Source of the DNA: JBEKZQ01 sp049509675
Lineage (GTDB): Bacteria > Planctomycetota > Planctomycetia > Pirellulales > Thermoguttaceae
Direction: 5' to 3'
Length of the DNA stretch: 11,041 nucleotides
Assembly (NCBI GenBank): GCA_049509675.1
Contig: JBEKZQ010000200.1
Location: 1-11,041 of the forward strand
Shown here: positions 1 through 5,416 of the stretch, in pieces
Layout of the letters: each line of letters starts with the position of its first letter
How positions within the stretch are numbered: position 1 is the first letter of the stretch
The notes under the pieces: generated by a model
The model's database searches: none
What the model was told of the DNA's origin: nothing
What the model saw: only the letters and a program-made list of their open reading frames with translations
Translations under genes and position numbers: made by a program

Positions 1-97
1 GGGTGTTCCCCTGGCGCAATTGTCGGCCAAGGCCGGCGCCGCGCTGGCCGCCTTCGCCAAGCAGATCCGGCAAGACGCGGCGGGAGTGCCGGCATGA
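1..97 (+). CDS. C-terminal end of a probable TadZ/CpaE-like ATPase (partial)
   Basis: The frame is open from the left edge to a TGA at 95-97 and encodes the last 31 residues of a protein. The fragment begins GVPLAQLSAKAGAALAAFAK, which resembles the C-termini of CpaE/TadZ proteins, where a G-V/I-P element is followed by an Ala-rich helix. CpaE/TadZ are MinD/ParA-like ATPases that localise the Tad pilus machine at the inner membrane, and they commonly sit directly upstream of cpaF. The stop overlaps the cpaF start as ATGA, so the two genes are probably cotranscribed and translationally coupled. None of the ATPase motifs is in the window, so the name rests on gene order and a short tail. Another upstream Tad gene cannot be excluded. 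Confidence 0.55.
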   Translation, partial: GVPLAQLSAKAGAALAAFAKQIRQDAAGVPA

Positions 98-1548
98 GCG
101 ATGATCTCTTGCACCCGCCGCCCGCCTCGGCCCAGGAACTTCTGGACGAGATCGCCAAGGGACAGGAACCGGCCGCGCCGCGGACGCCGGACCCTTTCGA
201 AAGCCAGTTCCAGAAACTCAAGACGCAGTTGCACCGCGAATTGCTCGACTCGCTCGATCTATCGAAGCTCAGCAGCATGAGCGACGCGCAACTGCGACGG
301 CACATCGCCCATCTGTCCCAGCGATTGTTCCGCTCCCGCCAGCAGATGCTCTCGCTGATCGATGAGGAACGGCTGGTCGAGGAGCTGATCGCCGAATCAT
401 TCGGGCTGGGCCCGCTGGAACCGTACATGAAGGACCCGGAGGTTTCCGACATCCTCGTGAACGGTCCGCACGAAGTGTACGTGGAGCGTCGCGGTCAGCT
501 CCAGGAGACGAACACCGTGTTCGCCGACGAGGAGCACTTGATGCAGATCATCCAGCGCGTGGTGAGCCGGGTGGGCCGCCGCATCGACGCCCAATCGCCC
601 ATGGTCGATGCCCGGCTGCCCGACGGCTCCCGCGTCAACGCCGTCATACCGCCGCTGGCGTTGAACGGGCCGACGCTTTCCATTCGCCGTTTCGGGCGCA
701 CGCCCTTGTCCATGCAGAATCTGTTGGACTACGGCTCCATCTGCCCGGAGATGCTGACGTTCATCAAGGCGGCCATCGAAGGGCGGGTCAACATCATGAT
801 CAGCGGCGGCACCGGTTCGGGCAAGACCACGCTGCTGAACATCCTCTCGGCCTTCATTCCCGCCGACGAGCGGCTGGTCACCATCGAAGACTCGGCCGAA
901 TTGCGTTTGCGCCGCAAACACGTGGTCCGCATGGAAACCCGCGTGCCCACGGCGGGCGGTCAAGGAGAAGTGACGCCCCGCGACCTGGTGCGCAACGCCT
1001 TGCGCATGCGGCCGGACCGCATCATCCTGGGCGAAGTCCGCGGCGGCGAAGCCCTCGACATGCTGCAGGCCATGAATACCGGGCACGAAGGCTCTTTGAC
1101 CACCATCCACGCCAACGACACCCGCGACGCCCTGTCGCGTTTGGAAGTGATGGTGAGCATGGCCGGCTTCGATCTGCCGGCCGACGTGGTGCGGCGTTAC
1201 ATCGCCTCGGCCATCACCCTGGTGATTCACCTGGCCCGGCTCAAAGGCGGCGTGCGCCGCGCCTTGCGCATCTCGGAGATCGTCGGCTTGGAAGCGGGCG
1301 ATTACAAGATGTCGGAAATCTTCCGTTTCCAGCAATCCGGTTTGGACGAACGAGGGCGGGCCAAGGGCCATTTCCACGCCGCCGGGAATATCCCGTTCAT
1401 CACCCGGCGATTGCACGAGTTGGGAGTCCCCTTGGACGAGAGCCTTTTCCAGCCGCGAACCTTGCAGTGGGCGGAAAAGGACCTGTCCGCCGCACAGGAC
1501 GCGCTCAGCCGCGTCCAGGCTGCGGGCCGCGGGGAGCAGTCGCCATGA
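94..1548 (+). CDS. cpaF: CpaF/TadA-family pilus assembly ATPase
   Basis: A 484-residue secretion ATPase of the GspE/VirB11 superfamily, CpaF branch. It is the cytoplasmic motor that powers Tad/Flp pilus extension and retraction through TadB/TadC. Residues 1-85 are a variable N-terminal helical region. Residues about 90-225 match the N-terminal domain, with an LVNGP element and a DGSRVNAVIPP element. The Walker A motif is GGTGSGKTT at 238-246, with Lys244. The Walker B-type motif is RIILGEVRG at 309-317, with Glu314. The His box is GHEGSLTTIHAN at 330-341. All expected catalytic elements are present and the length is normal for CpaF. The ATG at 94 follows a GGGAG ribosome site at 82-86 with a 7-base gap and overlaps the upstream stop. 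The gene's own stop overlaps the tadB start. CpaF rather than VirB11 or PilB is supported by the tadB and tadC genes that follow. Confidence 0.96.
   Translation: MSDDLLHPPPASAQELLDEIAKGQEPAAPRTPDPFESQFQKLKTQLHRELLDSLDLSKLSSMSDAQLRRHIAHLSQRLFRSRQQMLSLIDEERLVEELIAESFGLGPLEPYMKDPEVSDILVNGPHEVYVERRGQLQETNTVFADEEHLMQIIQRVVSRVGRRIDAQSPMVDARLPDGSRVNAVIPPLALNGPTLSIRRFGRTPLSMQNLLDYGSICPEMLTFIKAAIEGRVNIMISGGTGSGKTTLLNILSAFIPADERLVTIEDSAELRLRRKHVVRMETRVPTAGGQGEVTPRDLVRNALRMRPDRIILGEVRGGEALDMLQAMNTGHEGSLTTIHANDTRDALSRLEVMVSMAGFDLPADVVRRYIASAITLVIHLARLKGGVRRALRISEIVGLEAGDYKMSEIFRFQQSGLDERGRAKGHFHAAGNIPFITRRLHELGVPLDESLFQPRTLQWAEKDLSAAQDALSRVQAAGRGEQSP
1531..1536 (+). promoter_or_regulatory. Ribosome binding site that fixes the tadB start
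   Basis: GGGGAG lies 8 bases before the ATG at 1545, inside the end of cpaF. An in-frame ATG at 1467 would give a 26-residue Arg/Gly/Pro-rich leader that looks like out-of-frame cpaF sequence. The ATG at 1545 has this site, overlaps the cpaF stop as ATGA, and leads straight into a hydrophobic segment, so it is the better start. Confidence 0.7.
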
Positions 1549-2477
1549 CGCTCCAGGAAGACCTCCTCCTGTTGGCGGCTTTCATTGCCGGCGCCGCGGC
1601 GATCTTGCCGCTGGCGCTCTGGCTCAACGCACGGCAGTCGGCCGAAGAGCAGTTGCACCGCCGGCTGGGGAACCGCGGAGCGGAATCGGCAGAGGTTCCC
1701 ACGGAGATCCTTGCTCGGGATGCCGCCGGCTGGGTGGACCGCGAGTTCTACGCGCTATTGAGCGGGGCGGGCAGCGAGCTTTCCGCGGGCACGGCCTTGG
1801 CGCTGGTGGCAGGCGCCGGCGTCGTGGGCGCGGTGCCGGCCCTGTTGGCGTGGGAGAACTTGCTGTTGGCGGTCGCCGGGGCCTTGGTTGGTTTCGCCTT
1901 GCCACTGCTATGGTGGATGTTCCTGCGGTGGTCGCGTCTGCGGAACATGCAGCGAAATCTGCCCCAGGCCCTGGACCTGCTGGCCGATTCACTCGCGAGC
2001 GGTCAGACGTTGGAGCAGTCGGCCGAGATGGTGGCGATGCAGGCGGTCCCGCCGCTCCGGGAGGAGTTTGCCCATTGCGTCACCCTCTTGCGCATGGGGC
2101 AATCACCGCTGGCCGTCATGGAGCGCATGTCGCGGCGCATCCCGCTGCCCGAATTCAAGCTGTTCAGCACGGCCGTGCTGGTCCACCAACAGACCGGCGG
2201 CGATCTGGCGAAGCTTACGGCCCGGTTGGCAAACTCGGCCCGCGATCGGCAAGAGTTTCTGCGGCATCTGGGCGGTCAAACGGTGGCTGGTCGTTACTCG
2301 GCACTTGGGCTGGTGGCCTGCGGCGTGCTGGGCACGCTGGCCTTGATCGCCACTCGGCCGCAATACATGGAGTTCTTCATCGATCATCCCGCCGGCATCA
2401 GCTTGCTGCTGACTTCCGCAGCGCTTGTGCTGGTGGGAAGTTTTTGGATTTCGCGGATCCTGAAAATCGCCTACTAA
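1545..2477 (+). CDS. tadB: TadB inner-membrane platform protein (type II secretion F family)
   Basis: A 310-residue polytopic protein of the T2SSF family. TadB pairs with TadC to form the inner-membrane platform on which the CpaF ATPase acts during Flp pilus assembly. Hydrophobic segments lie at about 7-27, 82-102 and 105-127 (reaching the WWMF element), and two more follow the F domain at about 252-269 and 284-302. The cytoplasmic T2SSF domain spans about 137-250. It starts NLPQALDLLADSLASGQ and has the family's LPEF...V..QTGGDL pattern at 201-221. This segment order and the length of about 310 are typical of TadB. Translation is coupled to cpaF by an ATGA overlap, and the stop overlaps the tadC start by one base. 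TadB rather than TadC is called from the position directly after cpaF and from the QTGGDL signature. Confidence 0.93.
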   Translation: MTLQEDLLLLAAFIAGAAAILPLALWLNARQSAEEQLHRRLGNRGAESAEVPTEILARDAAGWVDREFYALLSGAGSELSAGTALALVAGAGVVGAVPALLAWENLLLAVAGALVGFALPLLWWMFLRWSRLRNMQRNLPQALDLLADSLASGQTLEQSAEMVAMQAVPPLREEFAHCVTLLRMGQSPLAVMERMSRRIPLPEFKLFSTAVLVHQQTGGDLAKLTARLANSARDRQEFLRHLGGQTVAGRYSALGLVACGVLGTLALIATRPQYMEFFIDHPAGISLLLTSAALVLVGSFWISRILKIAY

Positions 2478-3532
2478 TGTTGCCGGTTTTCGAGAACTTG
2501 ATTGGCGCGATAGACTGGCCGGCGCTGGCGGAGAGTTCGGCGGCGCCGCTGGCCGTCTTTGCGGCCACGGCCCTGGCGGTCTTCGTCGTGGGGCGCCTCG
2601 TCATCGGCAGGCCGTCGCGCGAGCAAGCCCGGCTGCGTCATCTGCGGCTGGAGGCGATGCCCGAGGTCGAAGCCGACGAAGGTTTTTTTGGCTCCTTGGC
2701 GCCGGCCTTGGCCGCGCAGATCCCGGAATCAGAGCAGGAGCGGCGCGAGTTCCAGCAGATGCTGCGGCAGGCCGGCCTGTACGATCCCCATGCCCCGCAG
2801 ACCATCTACGCGCTGCGGTTCGTGTGCCTGGTGGTGCCGCTGCTGGCGACCGGCGTCTGTGTCGTGCTTGCCAGCAGCCAGTGGACGCTGCCGATTCTGA
2901 TCACCGGCGTGGGAGTCGCCGGTTTCATGGCCACCGCGCCGCGGTTGTACGTGTACCTGCGACGGCGGCGGCGTATGCAGCGGATCCGCGAGGCCCTGCC
3001 CGACACGCTCGACATGTTGGGCATGTGCGTCAGCGGCGGCCTGGCCTTGGGCGCCAGCCTGGAGCAGGTGGCGCGGCGCATGACCGAACACCCGGAGTGC
3101 GCCATGGAGTTGTTGCTCTTGAAGCGCCAGGCCGAGTTGGGCAGCATCAAGAATGCCCTGGCCGACTTCTCCGCCCGCGTCGATTTGCCGGAAACGGCCC
3201 AGTTGGCCGGCCTGCTGGCGCGCAGCACGCACCTGGGGACGGAACTCGTGGGCTCGCTGGCCAGCCAGGCCGATCATCTGCGATTGGCGCGGCGGCAAAC
3301 GGCGGCGGCCGAAGCGAACAAGACGCCGGTGAAACTCGTCTTTCCCATCATGTTCTGTTTCGCGCCGGCGGTGCTGATTCTGCTGATGGCCCCGGCGGTG
3401 ATGCAACTGCGAGACTTCCTCGTGCAGCGTTCGCCGGCGGAATCGTTTCGCCGCATCGGCGCGCAGGCGGTCCCCGTGTCGCCCGCGCCGCTACCGGCGC
3501 CGGTGCCCTTGTTGCCGCCGGCGGGCCGGTAG
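2477..3532 (+). CDS. tadC: TadC inner-membrane platform protein (type II secretion F family)
   Basis: A 351-residue T2SSF-family protein, the second platform subunit beside TadB. A membrane segment lies at 22-43 and two more at about 113-133 and 138-158. The basic stretch RRRRR at 162-166 follows. The F domain runs from about 172 to 285, beginning LPDTLDMLGMCVSGGLALG. A last membrane segment lies at about 286-310 (FPIMFCFAPAVLILLM). The LPDxLDML...SGxxLxxAL-like pattern is typical of TadC. The tail after 333 is rich in Pro and Ala. The start is the ATG at 2477, whose first base is the last base of the tadB stop (TAATG). No strong Shine-Dalgarno sequence precedes it, which suggests termination-reinitiation coupling to tadB. 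An open frame extends far upstream in this phase, but that part only shadows tadB. This is the last + strand gene of the block, and a gene on the other strand converges on it 27 bases later. Confidence 0.93.
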   Translation: MLPVFENLIGAIDWPALAESSAAPLAVFAATALAVFVVGRLVIGRPSREQARLRHLRLEAMPEVEADEGFFGSLAPALAAQIPESEQERREFQQMLRQAGLYDPHAPQTIYALRFVCLVVPLLATGVCVVLASSQWTLPILITGVGVAGFMATAPRLYVYLRRRRRMQRIREALPDTLDMLGMCVSGGLALGASLEQVARRMTEHPECAMELLLLKRQAELGSIKNALADFSARVDLPETAQLAGLLARSTHLGTELVGSLASQADHLRLARRQTAAAEANKTPVKLVFPIMFCFAPAVLILLMAPAVMQLRDFLVQRSPAESFRRIGAQAVPVSPAPLPAPVPLLPPAGR

Positions 3533-3559
3533 TGTTACCGCACAGGGTTGGCAGGAGTA

Positions 3560-4672
3560 TTAGGGCGCACGCGCGGTGCGGATGCTTTGCGTGGGAGTGT
3601 GGACTGCGGACGCGGCCCGCTCGGGGCCATGGGCCGAGGCGTCGGCCGCCGGTTGCGGCGGAAGCTCGCCGGGCTCGACGTACGGGACCCAGCCGGTCCC
3701 GCTATCGGCCAATTCGGCCAACCGCGCCGCGGCCTCCGGTTGCTTCTCCGCCAATTCGAATGCCCGCAGTGCCCGGGCCGCTTGCTCATGCATGGGATCA
3801 ACCGCCAGGGCGTGGTGGAAGCAGTCCTTCGCGGCCGCCAAATCGTTCTGCGATGCCTTGACGAAGGCCAGATTGTAATAGGCGTCGGCCTCGCTGCCGG
3901 CATGGCGGAATTCTTCCAGGGCTTCCTTATCGCGTTTCTGATGGCCGTAGACCAGCCCCAGGTTGTTGCGATATTTCCCTTCGGCCGGACGCATGGCCAC
4001 CGCCTTCCGCAGCGCGCTTTCCGCCTTGCTCAGTTTCCCCTGAAGATAGAAGCTGTAACCCAAGTCATTGAACAGATCGGGATTGTGGTTGTTCAGGCGA
4101 ATGGCCTGGGTGTACAGCGCCTGGGCATCCTGATACCGCCGCTGGCCATCAGCGACCAGCGCCAAACGATGATAGGCTTCGTACTGGTCCGGCTGCGCGG
4201 CGATCAGTTGCTCGTAGAGGGCGCGGGCTGCCGCATGATTTCCCCCCTGCTCCACCTCTTGCGCTTTCGCGAGGTCTTGCCAATACTTGGCCAAGGCCTG
4301 CGCGGCCTCTTTCTTGCTCAGTTTGGGCTTATCGGTCGCTGCCGCGGTCTTGTTGCGGTCGGCGTTGCCCATCACCGCGCGCGGCTGGACTTGCGGCTCG
4401 CGACGATCGTTGGCGGCATCGGCATCGACAGGATCGGCCGGCTTGGCCTGCGCCGCCGAGGCCGATGGCGGAGCCGCGGAATACTTGTCCCGGGCAGCCG
4501 GAGCGCCGGCTGCCGGACTGTCGGCCGCCGGCAGATCCAAGCTCCCCGGCGGCGTGGGTGTTGACTTGTCCAATCCGGTACAGCCGGCCACCGCGAGGCC
4601 GCCCGTGAGCGACAGAATCCAGGCTGCGGTGAAACGGAGGCCAGTACGCGACGGCTGCGTGAAAGGTGTCAT
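3560..4672 (-). CDS. tadD: TadD-like TPR lipoprotein
   Basis: A 370-residue exported lipoprotein. Its basic N-terminus and hydrophobic stretch end in the lipobox VAGC, with the lipidated Cys at 31. Residues 32-120 are a low-complexity Ala/Pro/Lys linker. Residues about 129-310 form roughly five tetratricopeptide repeats: NHAAARALYEQLIAAQP, RYQDAQALYTQAI, KLSKAESALRKAVAMRP, a DKEALEEFRHAG repeat and NDLAAAKDCFHHALAVDP. The C-terminal 60 residues are Pro/Ala-rich. TadD-type TPR lipoproteins are needed for Tad secretin assembly or pilus biogenesis, as PilF/PilW is for type IV pili, and this gene lies in a Tad locus. The ATG at 4672 is preceded on its strand by AGGA at a good distance. It is probably the last gene of the secretin unit, although a repeat element and 197 bases separate it from the previous gene. 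The TPR lipoprotein call is strong; the exact TadD role is inferred from context. Confidence 0.85.
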   Translation of the reverse strand: MTPFTQPSRTGLRFTAAWILSLTGGLAVAGCTGLDKSTPTPPGSLDLPAADSPAAGAPAARDKYSAAPPSASAAQAKPADPVDADAANDRREPQVQPRAVMGNADRNKTAAATDKPKLSKKEAAQALAKYWQDLAKAQEVEQGGNHAAARALYEQLIAAQPDQYEAYHRLALVADGQRRYQDAQALYTQAIRLNNHNPDLFNDLGYSFYLQGKLSKAESALRKAVAMRPAEGKYRNNLGLVYGHQKRDKEALEEFRHAGSEADAYYNLAFVKASQNDLAAAKDCFHHALAVDPMHEQAARALRAFELAEKQPEAAARLAELADSGTGWVPYVEPGELPPQPAADASAHGPERAASAVHTPTQSIRTARAP

Positions 4673-4701
4673 AAGTTGGTTCCTCGTCGTGTTCCGCTGG
4701 T

Positions 4702-4736
4702 CCCCTCTCCCTCCGGGAGAGGGTTAGGGTGAGGGG
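4702..4736 (+). repeat. GC-rich hairpin repeat, copy 1
   Basis: CCCTCTCCC at 4703-4711 and GGGAGAGGG at 4715-4723 form a perfect 9-bp stem with a 3-base loop. TTAGGGTGAGGGG follows, up to 4736. Similar CCCTCTCCC/GGGAGAGGG elements with a GTGAGGGG flank are a familiar dispersed repeat class in GC-rich bacteria. This copy is oriented opposite to the one at 4780-4816. It lies between the lipoprotein gene and tadD and could act as a transcript-end or mRNA-stability structure. Confidence 0.85.
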
Positions 4737-4779
4737 TTTTTCGACTGCCAATCGAGTGCAAGTTGTTCCCGCCAAGCGT

Positions 4780-4816
4780 CCCCTCACCCCGGCCCTCTCC
4801 CGCAAGGGGAGAGGGA
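4780..4816 (-). repeat. GC-rich hairpin repeat, copy 2 (inverted)
   Basis: CCCCTCACCCC is followed by CCCTCTCCC at 4793-4801 and GGGAGAGGG at 4807-4815, a perfect 9-bp stem with a 5-base loop. On the minus strand it reads like copy 1: hairpin first, then a GGGGTGAGGGG flank. The two copies therefore form an inverted pair about 115 bases long with a 43-base unique centre (4737-4779). The loop differs (TCC versus GCAAG), as expected for independent or diverged members of one family. Confidence 0.85.
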
Positions 4817-4869
4817 GAAGAACGATGAACGCGTCGTCGAAGTGCGACAGTTTTTGTTTCGCCAGTCCC

Positions 4870-5391
4870 TTAGCGGCGAATGCCACCGTATCCGGAAGAG
4901 CCGCGGCCGTAGCCGCCGTAGTCCGAGCCGCCCACGATCTGGTAGTATTCGGCTTCGCCCTCAATGGCGGTGACCCCGTCGGCAATGGCCGCGGCCACGA
5001 CCACGCGCTGGTCCACCTTGCAGACCCCCAACTGCGCCAGCTTCTGGATGATCGCCAGGCGCCGCTCGGCGTCGAGTTTGAGATTCTTCTGGTTGGGAGT
5101 CTCCTCAATCACGATCGGGAAGGGGACATGATCCAAACGGCACGCCACCTGGAGCAAGTGCTTCTGTCCCAGGGGAGTCAGTTTGCTGGTGTCGCCGACG
5201 AACTCGTGGTCATAGAACACGAAGTCCGAGGCCTCGGCGTTGGTCTGCTGCGTTTCCCAGTGCGCGTCGGTCACCTGGCCGTGCGGAAAGGGACGATCGA
5301 AGGCCGGTCCGGGACCGGTCCGGCAACCGCTCAGCACCAGGCTGCCGGCCAGTGACAGCACCAGGCAGCGAAGAGCCGTGTACACATTCAT
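4870..5391 (-). CDS. Small OmpA-like lipoprotein, candidate CpaD/RcpB-type secretin partner
   Basis: A 173-residue exported lipoprotein. A hydrophobic segment (about 7-20) ends in the lipobox LSGC, with Cys23 as the lipidation site. Residues about 55-145 have the spacing of an OmpA/MotB-type peptidoglycan-associated domain: an FVFYDHEF strand, LTPLGQKHLLQVA, a PIVIEET strand, then N..LKLDAERRLAIIQKLAQLGV and a final strand RVVVAAA. The last 20 residues are Gly/Tyr/Ser-rich (YGGYGRGSSGYGG). The gene follows the secretin gene after a 25-base gap, with a GGGGGA ribosome site before the ATG. In Tad loci the gene after the secretin often encodes a small outer-membrane lipoprotein (CpaD or RcpB) needed for secretin function, so that role is inferred here. 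Sequence alone does not place it in the CpaD family, and a free-standing OmpA-like lipoprotein is the alternative. I leave the symbol empty for that reason. Confidence 0.8.
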   Translation of the reverse strand: MNVYTALRCLVLSLAGSLVLSGCRTGPGPAFDRPFPHGQVTDAHWETQQTNAEASDFVFYDHEFVGDTSKLTPLGQKHLLQVACRLDHVPFPIVIEETPNQKNLKLDAERRLAIIQKLAQLGVCKVDQRVVVAAAIADGVTAIEGEAEYYQIVGGSDYGGYGRGSSGYGGIRR

Positions 5392-5416
5392 CGCATGGGA
5401 TCCCCCATTTTGCCGG

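Larger units (their letters stand above)
4702..4816. mobile_element. Possible MITE/REP-like composite of two inverted hairpin copies
   Basis: The two hairpin repeats face each other, with GTGAGGGG at 4729-4736 pairing with CCCCTCAC at 4780-4787. The whole has the layout of a REP doublet (REPIN-like) or small non-autonomous element. I see no transposase and no clear target-site duplication at the edges. The mobile-element label is therefore tentative; a static intergenic repeat pair is the safer description. Confidence 0.4.

Noticed and set aside
397..1416. 339-codon open frame on the minus strand
   Set aside because: It lies wholly antisense to cpaF, has a His/Gly/Arg-rich unstructured composition typical of shadow frames in GC-rich DNA, and has no ribosome site.
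1850..2476. Long upstream extension of the tadC frame
   Set aside because: It overlaps tadB, reads as Arg/Gly/Ala-rich out-of-frame sequence, and the real TadC N-terminus begins at the coupled ATG at 2477.
3548..4564. 338-codon + strand open frame
   Set aside because: It is antisense to the TPR lipoprotein gene, whose minus-strand product has a lipobox and clear tetratricopeptide repeats.
4702..4816. CRISPR-like repeat pair
   Set aside because: There are only two copies, in inverted orientation and each self-complementary, with no regular spacers.
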